From: Adhaeretor mobilis
GTDB lineage: Bacteria > Planctomycetota > Planctomycetia > Pirellulales > Lacipirellulaceae
Assembly (NCBI RefSeq): GCF_007741515.1
Contig: NZ_CP036263.1
Span: forward strand, 62,001 to 126,000
Length of the DNA: 64,000 nt
Direction of reading: 5' to 3'
Shown: positions 44,312-52,972 of the stretch, in pieces
Layout: each line of letters starts with the position of its first letter
Position numbering within the stretch: position 1 is the first letter of the stretch
The notes under the pieces: generated by a model
The model's input: only the letters and a program-made list of their open reading frames with translations
Told to the model about the DNA's origin: nothing
The model's database searches: none
Made by a program: the position numbers and the translations under genes

Positions 44312-45631
44312 TTAATCACTTGGCGAAACCGTGGGCCGCCCGATGCTGTGATAGGTGTAACCGCGCCGCTTCATGCGTTCCGGCTCGTAGAGATTCCGCC
44401 CGTCAAAGATCACAGGCGAGGCCATCAGTTGGTACATTTCCGCAAAGTCCGGCGAGTGGTAATCCTTCCATTCGGTCATGATCACCAGCGCGTCGGCGCC
44501 ATCAACAGAGCCCATGCGACGCTCACAGTAAGTGAGCTTGTCGCCGTAGTCGGCCTTTACTTTCTCGAGCGCTTCCGGGTCTTGAACACGTACTGTGGCA
44601 CCCTGTTCAAGCATCCAATCAATGAGCACTAGCGCTGGTGCTTCGCGAATGTCGTCGGTGCGCGGCTTGAACGCTAGGCCCCATACGGTGATCGTCTTGC
44701 CTTCGAGCTTCCCATCAAAATGAGTTTTGACCTTGTCGATCATCACGGTTTTCTGACGTTCGTTCACCTCGTCGACTGAGCGCAACATCTGCGGCACGGT
44801 GCCGTGTTCTTCCGCCATCGCGGCCAGGGCTCGCACGTCTTTTGGGAAACAGCTGCCGCCGTAGCCCACGCCAGGGAATAGAAAGGCAAATCCGATACGG
44901 CTATCGTGCCCAATGCCACGGCGTACATCATTGATGTCGCCGCCCATTTTCTCGCACAAGTTAGCCATCTCGTTAATGAAGCTGATCTTCGTGGAAAGCA
45001 GCGCGTTGGCTACGTATTTCGTCATCTCCGCACTTTGTGGAGACATCACTAGGAAAGGCTTTTCGGTGCGAAGGAACGGCTTGTAGAGCTGACGGAGTAC
45101 TTCTGCATCTTCCTCGTCGCGTACACCTACTACCACGCGATCGGGCTTCATGAAGTCCTCGATTGCTGCTCCTTCTTTCAGAAACTCCGGATTACTAGCT
45201 ACGTGACAATTGCGACCGGTGAAATCCTTGAGCATCGAATAAATGCGCTCATTGGTTCCCACCGGCACGGTGCTCTTCGTGACCACGACAGCATCGTCGC
45301 GTAAATGTGGCGAGATTGCTTCGACCACCGCCCACATGGCAGAGAGGTTGGCTGCCCCATCTTCGCCCTGGGGCGTGCCCACGGCCAGGTACACGACTTC
45401 CGCCGGTTTGATTGCCGCGGGCAGGTCGGTCGTAAAGTGCAAACGCTGTGCTTCGTAGTTGTGAAGCACCATCTCTGTGAGCCCGGGCTCGTAAATCGGG
45501 ATGATGCCCTTGTTTAAGTTATCGATCTTCTTCTGATCTATATCGATGCACGTAACATCGTTGCCTGTATCGGCAAAACAAGTACCGGTCACGAGGCCCA
45601 CGTAGCCGGTGCCAACAACTGCAATCTTCAT
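44312..45631 (-). CDS. ugd: UDP-glucose/GDP-mannose 6-dehydrogenase
   Basis: 439 aa. Two-step NAD-dependent oxidation of a nucleotide sugar to the uronic acid, feeding exopolysaccharide synthesis. NAD-binding Rossmann motif [20 protein letters not shown] at the start, conserved STVPVGTNE, and the catalytic cysteine in [14 protein letters not shown] (about residue 260). The length and motif set fit UDP-glucose 6-dehydrogenase best, although GDP-mannose dehydrogenases are close. It is encoded next to an MsbA-like exporter on the same strand, but 283 bp apart. Confidence 0.92.
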   Translation of the reverse strand: MKIAVVGTGYVGLVTGTCFADTGNDVTCIDIDQKKIDNLNKGIIPIYEPGLTEMVLHNYEAQRLHFTTDLPAAIKPAEVVYLAVGTPQGEDGAANLSAMWAVVEAISPHLRDDAVVVTKSTVPVGTNERIYSMLKDFTGRNCHVASNPEFLKEGAAIEDFMKPDRVVVGVRDEEDAEVLRQLYKPFLRTEKPFLVMSPQSAEMTKYVANALLSTKISFINEMANLCEKMGGDINDVRRGIGHDSRIGFAFLFPGVGYGGSCFPKDVRALAAMAEEHGTVPQMLRSVDEVNERQKTVMIDKVKTHFDGKLEGKTITVWGLAFKPRTDDIREAPALVLIDWMLEQGATVRVQDPEALEKVKADYGDKLTYCERRMGSVDGADALVIMTEWKDYHSPDFAEMYQLMASPVIFDGRNLYEPERMKRRGYTYHSIGRPTVSPSD

Positions 45632-45914
45632 GGGAGTAGGTCCTGAATTTCTTGAATCAATGGGGAGGAAGGACGCCTCATCCCGAAACTAGAGAGGTAG
45701 TCAGGGAGGCGGTGTTGTACGGTGGGAGTGATCGACCTAGGAGAACGAATGGGTTCCGACGAATTGCACAGCATAGTTGGCAGAGACCGAAACACAAACC
45801 CAGGGTGCCGATAACCGCAGAATCACCCAAGAAGTCACGCGTTAGCAGTTTGGTAGCAGTTCCAAACATGGCTTGGACGATTGCCAACGCCGGTCGACTC
45901 GGGAGAACCTTGTC

Positions 45915-47909
45915 TCAAGCACTCTCGCGCTGATTCAAGTGCGCCAGCCTGCGGAAAAGTTGACACTTAGCGGCCAATTCATCGAAGCTACCAACATTCA
46001 CGATTTTGCCCTGCTCCATGACCACAATACGATTTGCTAGGGACAGGGTGCTGGGTCGATGGGTAATCATGAAAGCAGTACGGTCCTGGACGAATTCTTC
46101 GAGGACATCGTGAATGAGCCGTTCGCTCTCGACATCGATCTGGCTGGTGGCTTCGTCGAGGATCAGGATTTCTGGATCTCGCAAGATGGCCCGTGCCAAG
46201 GCAATTCGCTGCCGCTGACCTCCTGAGAGTCGCCCGCCTCGAGAGCCAACCATCGTGTTGTACCCGTCGGATAGTTTTTCCGTGATGAACTTGTGCGCGT
46301 GGGCTCGTTTGGCTGCGGCGACAACTTGCTCGTCGGTCGCCCCTGGCGAACCGTAACGGATGTTCTCCGCTAAGGTGTCGTCGAACAGCAGGGTCTCCTG
46401 CGTGACGACACCGATGCGGGCACGCAAATCTCGGATGCGCACGTTCCGCACATCCACCCCTTCGATAGAGACCGACCCTTGCTGCGGGTCGTAAAACCGT
46501 GGCAGCAGATTCATCAGCGTGCTCTTGCCACAACCATTCGGGCCGATCAGCGCAATGGTTTCTCCCGGCTTGACAGTCAGGTCGATCCCCCGCAAGACTG
46601 GCTCTTCCGGTTTGTAATAGAACGAGACGTCGCGGAATTGAATGCGGCCTACCGGCGAAGGAAGCGCTACTGGGACGGATGGATCAACGACTTCGGATTC
46701 GCGATCAAACAGTTCGTACAAGTGATCCGACGCTGCAAGCGATTTTTGCAGCCCGTTGAAAATGCCAGAGAGTCGTCGAATAGGATCGCTCGCCCCGGCC
46801 AAGAATCCGTAGAACAGCGTAAGCCACCCATGCGTGAGCGGGTCTTGGCTGATTCGAATGCCCAGCAAATGGGTTTGCTGATTGAGCACCAAGTAACCGC
46901 CGGCTACCACCGCCGCCACGATCATACCGATGCCCATCATCTCGGTCAGCGGACTTACGAGCGAATCGTAGAAGGCAATTCGCATGGATTTACGATAAAA
47001 CTGCTTCGATTGCTGGTGGAAACGGCTACGTTCTCGCGACTCGCTGGTAAAAGCTTTTACGACCTTCAGGCCGCCAAAAGTTTCTTCTAGGCGGTCGTAA
47101 ACCAGCGAAAGTTCTTCCAGTGCTTTACGATTAGATCGCTTGAGTGCCTTCGCCAGCCAGTGAATCGCGTAGCCGCTTAACGGAGCAGAGATCATTGTAA
47201 GCAGCAACAACTGCCAGCTAATCCAAGCGGCACCTGCCAAGCAAACCACGATCATCAAAGGCGCTCGCAGTGCAGTACCAAACACCTCTTGGGTGCCGTT
47301 AGAGGCTAGGTTAACGTCCCCGGTAAAGCGATTCATCAAGTCGCCCGGCGACGTTTCGCCAAACGTACTGAGATCCAACCGCATCGTCCGGCGGTAGAAT
47401 TGTTTGCGTAGTTCGAAAGCGGTCAAATGCCGCAATCGCGTAGTGCAGTAGGCTCCCGCAATTCGGAAAATGCTCTTCAGAATAGTGCCTAAAAAGAGGC
47501 CTAAACACACGAGGGTAAGCGTCTCGAATGCCGTGTTCGGCAAGTACTGGTGTGCCCAAGGTGCCCAACGCTTCAATTGGGCCAGCTTCGTTTGCTTGTC
47601 TTCAATCTCGCTGGTTTGATAATCCAGATTCAGGCGAACAGAACTTTGCCCAGCTCCCTCGGCCCTCAATGTTTCTCGTAAACGTGCTACGGATTCATCG
47701 AGCTCGGAAATCTGGGTTTCGGTCTCGGCGATGTGCTCGTCGACATACTGCGGAATCGACTTGCCCGCCATCACGATGTCGACAATCGGGTAAATCGCTG
47801 TGATGTTGCCACCCCACAGCAGGGCTATCGCCAGCGAGCAGCCAACTGATGCAATCACCGTCAGGCGATGTCGCAGGGCAATTCTTAAAACGCGAAAAAA
47901 GTTATGCAT
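45915..47909 (-). CDS. ABC exporter, MsbA-like (fused TM and ATPase domains)
   Basis: 664 aa from the ATG at 47909 (MHNFFRVLRIALRHRL). Type IV ABC exporter half-transporter: a TM domain with an unusually long first extracytoplasmic loop (about residues 45-125, charged coiled coil with SELDESVARLRETLRAEGAG), then an ATPase domain with Walker A GPNGCGKSTLMNLL, signature LSGGQRQRIALARAIL and Walker B ILILDEATSQID. It probably exports a lipid or lipid-linked glycan as a homodimer. The long loop after TM1 is not usual for MsbA. Confidence 0.9.
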   Translation of the reverse strand: MHNFFRVLRIALRHRLTVIASVGCSLAIALLWGGNITAIYPIVDIVMAGKSIPQYVDEHIAETETQISELDESVARLRETLRAEGAGQSSVRLNLDYQTSEIEDKQTKLAQLKRWAPWAHQYLPNTAFETLTLVCLGLFLGTILKSIFRIAGAYCTTRLRHLTAFELRKQFYRRTMRLDLSTFGETSPGDLMNRFTGDVNLASNGTQEVFGTALRAPLMIVVCLAGAAWISWQLLLLTMISAPLSGYAIHWLAKALKRSNRKALEELSLVYDRLEETFGGLKVVKAFTSESRERSRFHQQSKQFYRKSMRIAFYDSLVSPLTEMMGIGMIVAAVVAGGYLVLNQQTHLLGIRISQDPLTHGWLTLFYGFLAGASDPIRRLSGIFNGLQKSLAASDHLYELFDRESEVVDPSVPVALPSPVGRIQFRDVSFYYKPEEPVLRGIDLTVKPGETIALIGPNGCGKSTLMNLLPRFYDPQQGSVSIEGVDVRNVRIRDLRARIGVVTQETLLFDDTLAENIRYGSPGATDEQVVAAAKRAHAHKFITEKLSDGYNTMVGSRGGRLSGGQRQRIALARAILRDPEILILDEATSQIDVESERLIHDVLEEFVQDRTAFMITHRPSTLSLANRIVVMEQGKIVNVGSFDELAAKCQLFRRLAHLNQRESA

Positions 47910-48394
47910 TGAAGTACGGGAGTCGCGAAAATGCAAAAGGGTCTAGAGTCTTGGAACTGGGTTCATCCACTGCTAGCAGCGCAAGCTGAAGCCACACTTT
48001 GAACGTCACATGATGGACAGCGCCGGGTAAGCAGTGCTGCGTAGGCGGGGTTTGTAGCAAAGGCCCCCAGGAAGCCCAACCCCAGCAGCACAGCAGTTGG
48101 CCATTGACCTTGGTCCTTGGTCAGTGGGATGTCCGAAGCTTGAACTGGGGGTACCGCGCCAAGCAGGCTCGACGGCCAATTGCGACCAAACACCCATTTC
48201 TCATCGACTTGCCCATTTTTGCTGAAATCTAACGATTCTTCCGCCGATATCAGTTCTACCAGCTGTGCCGGCCAGCGTTCCCTATGGAGCGAAAGTGCTA
48301 TCACAAAGCCACGAAATTAAGAAACCAAGAAGCTCAAAAAACAAGAAACGGCTCCGCACGACGCGGGCGCCGAATATCCTGGGGGGGATCAACG
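47910..48394. other. intergenic region, one doubtful small frame
   Basis: 485 bp between divergent genes. A minus-strand frame (47963-48304, up to 113 aa) contains one hydrophobic stretch (PTAVLLGLGFLGAFATNPAY), but it has no clear ribosome site and reads across the promoter area of both neighbours, so it is left unassigned. Confidence 0.4.
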
Positions 48395-48973
48395 ATGAAG
48401 AATTTGACTCTATTGGTGGGCGCTATGTGTCTACTCGCCACCGGCTGTGCTCAGTCGGGACTTCTCGGCGGAGGCGGAGGTTGTGGCTGCGACCCGTGCC
48501 ACGTGTCGCGTTCCAACAGCGCACCACGACCGCTTATTTGCCGCGATGCTTGCTTGCCTTGCAACGGCGGGCTCGGCCTGTTCAAACGCAAGAAAGATGC
48601 AGGTTGCGATGTCGATTGTGGTTGCGTAGGCGATTGTGGTGATTACTGCGACGTATGCTGTGACGACGGTGGCTGTGCTGGCGACGCTGGCTGCGACGTT
48701 TGCGGTGCCGGCTGTGGAAAGAATCGCACATGCCGAAATTGCTTGGAGCGACTTCGCGGCGCTCGTGATCAAATTTCCTGTGGTTGGGATGATAGGTGTC
48801 GTAGTCATGTTGGGAATATCGCCTCGGGCCTGTGCCCCAATGGTGGCGGCTACCCTGCTTCCTACAATCACAACCCGGGCCCGCCGACCGGGCAAGTCGC
48901 TTACCCGTACTACACGGTCCGCGGCCCCAGAGACTTTCTGCAAGCCAACCCGACGCGCATTGGGCCTAACTAG
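48395..48973 (+). CDS. cysteine-rich lipoprotein, function unknown
   Basis: 192 aa from the ATG at 48395, with a G-run (GGGGGGGATC) as ribosome site. The lipoprotein signal is MKNLTLLVGAMCLLATGC. The mature protein has about 22 more cysteines, concentrated in CGCDPC, CRDACLPC and a Gly/Asp-rich stretch (CDVDCGCVGDCGDYCDVCC...). The C-terminal 50 residues are Pro/Tyr-rich. Possible roles are disulfide cross-linking of the planctomycete envelope or metal binding; neither can be decided. The gene is followed by a set of hairpins and a T-run terminator. Confidence 0.8.
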   Translation: MKNLTLLVGAMCLLATGCAQSGLLGGGGGCGCDPCHVSRSNSAPRPLICRDACLPCNGGLGLFKRKKDAGCDVDCGCVGDCGDYCDVCCDDGGCAGDAGCDVCGAGCGKNRTCRNCLERLRGARDQISCGWDDRCRSHVGNIASGLCPNGGGYPASYNHNPGPPTGQVAYPYYTVRGPRDFLQANPTRIGPN

Positions 48974-48980
48974 TCCGATC

Positions 48981-49067
48981 ACGCGGTGGAAGCACCGCGT
49001 CGAACTGTAAGAACACGTGCAAGGAAGCACGAATACGCCAACCGCCAATAGCATGCAAGGAAGCATG
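48981..49067 (+). other. tandem hairpins with GGA-containing loops in the 3' region of the cysteine-rich lipoprotein mRNA
   Basis: Three stem-loops in a row: ACGCGGTG-GAAG-CACCGCGT (48981-49000), CGTGC-AAGGAA-GCACG (49016-49031) and CATGC-AAGGAA-GCATG (49052-49067). The last two have identical loops and one compensated base pair (G-C to A-T) in the stem; the first also places GGAAGC across its loop. GGA in a hairpin loop is the recognition element of CsrA/RsmA. The third hairpin is nested in the loop of the terminator at 49037-49087. Confidence 0.7.
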
Positions 49068-49087
49068 TTAGGCGGTTGGCTTTTTTT
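49037..49087 (+). terminator. rho-independent terminator
   Basis: Stem GCCAACCGCC (49037-49046) with GGCGGTTGGC (49071-49080), 10 perfect base pairs, followed by seven T residues. It ends the transcript of the cysteine-rich lipoprotein. Its 24-nt loop holds a further AAGGAA hairpin. Confidence 0.9.
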
Positions 49088-49274
49088 GTGGAATGAAGTG
49101 AGTGAGTGAGAGAGAGCTTCTGAGAATAAAGTTTCGTTAGTCGTCGAGCTTGCTCGCCGCCCGGTCTGGACGAGATCGACAGTCCAAAAAGCGGGTAGTG
49201 CTAATTCGCAATCGAGAGTTCGCGGCGACGAAGGTCGTCGGCTAACAACTAACCAATTGCGAACTACTGACAGC

Positions 49275-50567
49275 TCACACTTCACTCACCACAAGCGTAA
49301 TGTTCTGCCCACCAAACCCAAAGCTATTGGTAGCGACCGTACTGCACTTGTGGTCCCGTGGAGCGTTGGGTACGTAGTCTAAGTCGCAGTTGGGGTCGGG
49401 CGTTTCGTAGTTAATCGTGGGTGGCACGATGTTGTTGGCTAGAGCGTTCAGGCAGATGATTAGCTCCGTAGCTCCGGCCGCGGCAATCAGGTGCCCAGTC
49501 ATGCTCTTGGTGCTACTGACCGGCACTTTGTAGGCGTGGTCGCCCATCGACAGCTTGATCGCCAGGGTTTCCACTTTGTCGTTCACGGATGTCGAAGTGC
49601 CGTGGGCGTTCACATAGTCAATTTCCTCAGGGTTCTTGCCCGCATCGGCCATCGCCATTTTCATGCAGGCAGTGCCGCCGCGGCCTTCGGGGTGCGTGTC
49701 GGTAATACGAAACGCATCGGCCGTGGTGCCATAGCCGGCGATTTCTCCAAGAATCTGCGCGCCGCGTGCCTTGGCGTGCTCGTACTCTTCCAGCACCACC
49801 ATCGAACCACCTTCGCCCAACACGAAGCCATCGCGGTTGAGGTCAAACGGGCGACTGGCCTTCTCGGGCTCGTCGTTGCTTTCGCTCAAAGCGGTTAATA
49901 AATTAAAACCGGTGACACCAAACGGATGAATCATGCTGTGCGCGCCGCCGGAGAGCATGGCATCCGCCTCGCCGCGCCGGATGATCTCCGTGGCTTCGCC
50001 AATCGCTTGGCTGCTAGCGGCGCAGGCGGTGAGGCAGTTTACGTTGGGCCCTTGCGCATCGAACATACCGGCAAGATACGCGGCTGGCATGTTCGGTTCC
50101 TGTTCGAGTTCCGCGACCGGATCGAGAATTTCCAAACCCGTTTCGATAAACCTTTTCAGCGAAAACTCACCCGGCTCCGTGCCGTTGCCACCGGCCGTGG
50201 CGTTGACCACCATTTGTGCGAAGCGGAGAAAGTCTTGCTGTCCTTCGCCCGCACCCAGATAGACGCCCAGGCGTGTCGGTTCGAGCGTGCCCGCAATGCC
50301 AGAAGCTTCCATCGCCTGCTTAGCCGCCCCGGCAGCGAACCGTGTGTGCCTACCACGGTTTTGCCAGGCTGCTGGGTCTTCACCCACCGAAGCGATCGAC
50401 CAGTCGCGCACTTCGGCCGCAATTTGGGTAGGGAAATTTGCCTTGGCCAACTGCTCCGAACGGGCCACGCCCGACTTGCAGGCAAGCAAGTTGTTCCAGA
50501 GCTCCTCAGGCGAAGTGCCTAATGGCGTGACACAACCAGTACCAGTAACAACAACACGACGACGCAT
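49275..50567 (-). CDS. fabF: beta-ketoacyl-ACP synthase II
   Basis: 430 aa. It condenses malonyl-ACP with acyl-ACP in fatty-acid (or polyketide-like) elongation. The Cys-His-His triad is NCLTACAASSQ, VNAHGTSTSVND and MTGHLIAAAGATE; N-terminal MRRRVVVTGTGCVTPLGTSP and C-terminal NSFGFGGQNITLVV are typical of FabF. An insert of about 15 residues near 115-135 (NATAGGNGTEPGEFSLKRFI) is not seen in Escherichia coli FabF. It is the last gene of a four-gene set: hot-dog protein, ACP, hot-dog protein, FabF. Confidence 0.93.
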   Translation of the reverse strand: MRRRVVVTGTGCVTPLGTSPEELWNNLLACKSGVARSEQLAKANFPTQIAAEVRDWSIASVGEDPAAWQNRGRHTRFAAGAAKQAMEASGIAGTLEPTRLGVYLGAGEGQQDFLRFAQMVVNATAGGNGTEPGEFSLKRFIETGLEILDPVAELEQEPNMPAAYLAGMFDAQGPNVNCLTACAASSQAIGEATEIIRRGEADAMLSGGAHSMIHPFGVTGFNLLTALSESNDEPEKASRPFDLNRDGFVLGEGGSMVVLEEYEHAKARGAQILGEIAGYGTTADAFRITDTHPEGRGGTACMKMAMADAGKNPEEIDYVNAHGTSTSVNDKVETLAIKLSMGDHAYKVPVSSTKSMTGHLIAAAGATELIICLNALANNIVPPTINYETPDPNCDLDYVPNAPRDHKCSTVATNSFGFGGQNITLVVSEV

Positions 50568-50783
50568 AGGAGAGGCCTGCTTAGGGAAACGCTTGAAAGT
50601 AAGGGGGGACTCGCTCTACGTAAGAATAAGCGATTGCCCGTAGGCTGTCAGCTATGGGCACTTGGCATCTTGCTGTTACCAATAAGAATTTCGCGGCCGA
50701 GCTTGCTCCGCAATTGGCCCACTCAACAGGCTTTTCGTGCGGAGCAAGCTCAGCCGCGAAACGGGGACTTCTGGCCAGTTACC

Positions 50784-51302
50784 CTAATTCAGCGGGTAAT
50801 TCTCGCGTTTCAGTCGATTTCCCTCGCCATCAACTCCGATCTCGAACACGCGTACCAAGTTCAACCAGTGCCGCAAGTCGGTCGGCTTGAACAGCGCTGC
50901 CCCAATCTTTGCCTCGATTTCTTCCCCAAGTCGAGCGTACATCAGCTGCACCTCAGCGTGCAATCGTTCGCCCACGTGGGCGGTTGCCGTAACTTGGGCA
51001 CTATCGGCACGAATCCAGTCGGCATTCACGCGATAGGTAAGCGTTTCGCCTGGGCGGACGCGGCTGTGGAACTTCGCCTTGGCCAGCTTCGCGAGCACCA
51101 CTAACTCAGCAAATTTGTAGTGTTCGCTCACCAGCAACCCGCCTGCCTGGGCGATGCCCTCGGTCACCAGCGAGTTAGGCATCAGCGGATAGCCGACGAA
51201 GTGATCGTGCAAGTGATCTTCAGCCAGCGATACGCCCTTACACGCTACAGCGTGCGATCCGCTGACGAACTCCGTAAATCGGTCAATCCAAAACCAACGC
51301 AT
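50784..51302 (-). CDS. FabZ-like hot-dog (3-hydroxyacyl-ACP dehydratase) protein
   Basis: 172 aa. The hot-dog fold with the FabA/FabZ active-site pattern: LAEDHLHDHFVGYPLMPNSL followed by TEGIAQAGG, giving the His (in DHF) and Glu (in TEG) pair in place of E. coli FabZ's HFP...E. The second half is AKAKFHSRVRPGETLTYRV. The C-terminus is extended beyond standard FabZ by about 30 residues. It lies between acpP and fabF, and probably dehydrates the beta-hydroxyacyl intermediate made by the same cluster. Confidence 0.85.
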   Translation of the reverse strand: MRWFWIDRFTEFVSGSHAVACKGVSLAEDHLHDHFVGYPLMPNSLVTEGIAQAGGLLVSEHYKFAELVVLAKLAKAKFHSRVRPGETLTYRVNADWIRADSAQVTATAHVGERLHAEVQLMYARLGEEIEAKIGAALFKPTDLRHWLNLVRVFEIGVDGEGNRLKRENYPLN

Positions 51303-51472
51303 AGAGAAAAGTCTCTGAAAGGGAACGGACTATCGGTATGTGATTCAGAGAGGAGGTTCGCCGACTGAGGGACTCGCTCTCCCAAGTTGTTGACTCAACA
51401 CTAGGGCAAACCGGATTCCTCGTTCGTAACACTCTCTTCGGAATGACATGAACACCTACAAGAAGGACAAAA

Positions 51473-51862
51473 CTAAGCAGCCTTCAGCTTGTGATCCACA
51501 AAGTTGCACAGGTCTTGTACGGTCAGCTGCTCTGCCAAGTTTTGTACGGCCGGGTTCGCTTCAAACTTGCTCAGGTCAGCAAACGGCATGCGCTCCTTGA
51601 GCGCCGCGATACCCGCCGGGTTCATTTTTCCGTCATCGACATATTGCGTGTCATTGAACAGGTCTTCGGGGAACAGCTCACCTCGTTCGATTTTGATGTC
51701 GAACGACTTTTCCAGGCGGAACACGATGTCCAGGAAGTCAATCGACTCCGCATCGAGATCGCCGCGTAACGTGGCGGTCGGCGTAACTTCGTCGTCATCA
51801 ACCCCAAGGGCATCGACGAGGGCTTCTTGGACTTTTTCAAAGATTTCTTCTTGAGACGGCAT
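51473..51862 (-). CDS. acpP: acyl carrier protein, extended
   Basis: 129 aa against about 78 for a standard ACP. The phosphopantetheine site is DLDAESIDFLDIVFRLE (Ser40, with ESID in place of the usual DSLD), followed by SFDIKIERGELFPEDLF. The C-terminal 50 residues (ALKERMPFADLSKFEANPAV ... LTVQDLCNFVDHKL) are an extension of unknown role, probably another helical segment. GGAGG precedes the ATG. The position between two hot-dog genes and upstream of fabF points to a dedicated ACP. Confidence 0.9.
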   Translation of the reverse strand: MPSQEEIFEKVQEALVDALGVDDDEVTPTATLRGDLDAESIDFLDIVFRLEKSFDIKIERGELFPEDLFNDTQYVDDGKMNPAGIAALKERMPFADLSKFEANPAVQNLAEQLTVQDLCNFVDHKLKAA

Positions 51863-51997
51863 CGTACTGATTAACCTCCAGCGGTGTCTGAGCCCCCAAC
51901 AGTTGCGAAACTAGATTAGGAATGCTCGTGATATTGCTTGATGACTCGGGCTTTATGACTCTGGGCTACTTGTTGAATTAGTTTAGGGACGGCACGT

Positions 51998-52498
51998 CTA
52001 AACGGTGGCAACCGCTTCCGCGGCATTCATCACTCGGGTAAGCACCTCGCATTGTCCGCGTTGCACTTCGATCATCCGTCCGTCCAACTCTGCTTGCAAT
52101 GGATCATCGTCAGCCAAATTGGCGCACTCGACCGAGAGTCGCCCGCTCACGCACAGCCGATCATCGACCGTGCCACGGAACTTCATGCCAATAATGTTTC
52201 CTTCTCGTTTGGATTGCTGCACGCTGATGGTAAGCGTCTTGCCCGGCGTTACGAAATCGACAAATCGCAGCGACTTGGCTTCTTGCAGGGTAATTATGCT
52301 ATGGGCGAAGTCCTCGCTTAGGCGCACCAGCCAAGCCGAAGCTTGGGTAGCCGCTTCCAGCATGAACACGCCCGGCAAAACGGGGAACTCGGGGAAGTGA
52401 TCCGCCAAGTACTCTTCGCTGAGCGTTACGTTCTTCACGGCGGTGAGTTCGGTATCTGGCTCGAAAGAGCAAATTCGATCGAGCAAAGAAAACTTCAT
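51998..52498 (-). CDS. FabZ-like 3-hydroxyacyl-ACP dehydratase
   Basis: 166 aa. The FabZ active site is well preserved: DHFPEFPVLPGVFMLEAATQ (catalytic His34 and Glu48). The remainder follows the hot-dog fold (AKSLRFVDFVTPGKTLTISV, MKFRGTVDDRLCVSGRLSVE). First gene of the hot-dog/ACP/hot-dog/FabF set; spacings of 135, 170 and 216 bp suggest either one long operon or internal promoters. Having two hot-dog proteins of which this has the more canonical site suggests that the other has a different chain or isomer specificity, or that they form a heterodimer. Confidence 0.88.
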   Translation of the reverse strand: MKFSLLDRICSFEPDTELTAVKNVTLSEEYLADHFPEFPVLPGVFMLEAATQASAWLVRLSEDFAHSIITLQEAKSLRFVDFVTPGKTLTISVQQSKREGNIIGMKFRGTVDDRLCVSGRLSVECANLADDDPLQAELDGRMIEVQRGQCEVLTRVMNAAEAVATV

Positions 52499-52972
52499 AA
52501 CAACGAATCCAAGCTATCTATTCCAGGTGCCGAGAGTTCGACAAGCCCACCACAGGGGTGCGTCAGCTCTCGGGTGGCGATCTAGGCACTATTCACAAGC
52601 AGGGCGAGCCCCGCAGCGAGCCTAACAATATAGCCGGGTCGCCAAAGGCCCACAACGGGCAGAGGCGAGGGCGGAAGGAGGAGGGCGGAACGAAGAATAG
52701 TGCAAAGGGGGGTGTGTCGAAAGGCGATTTCTGGGGCAGTCTGAGGATTATGCCGAATCAGCCGCCCGCAATCCTCCCGTCTTCTGCTACTCCAGCGGGG
52801 CACGACAGCACTCATGAAAAGACAGCAGGCGTGCTGCGGGAGAAGTCGCCCGCCGAGCAACTTTCGACTGCGAACGTAATGTGGATCTATGCTCGCAGCC
52901 TTATCTCACGAGCCTTGCGTAGCGAGTACCCTGATTGGGCTCAGGGGCAGATTGACAACAACGAGTCGCCAA
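52499..52972. other. intergenic region without a convincing gene
   Basis: 474 bp between the pseudokinase and the fatty-acid set. A plus-strand frame runs from 52558 into the antisense of the pseudokinase, is basic and low-complexity, and is not believed. The promoter for the fatty-acid set must lie near the left end. Confidence 0.45.

Noticed and set aside
45652..45933. 93-residue plus-strand frame and a 69-residue frame opposite it
   Set aside because: Both lie in the gap between ugd and the exporter, lack ribosome sites and have no recognisable features.
47963..48304. 113-residue minus-strand frame with one hydrophobic segment
   Set aside because: No ribosome site, no family resemblance, and it occupies the divergent promoter area; left as unassigned.
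48431..49285. 284-residue open frame on the minus strand opposite the cysteine-rich lipoprotein
   Set aside because: Repetitive Ala/Thr/Ile composition mirrors the Gly/Cys/Asp codons of the sense gene, and it would read through the terminator at 49037-49087.
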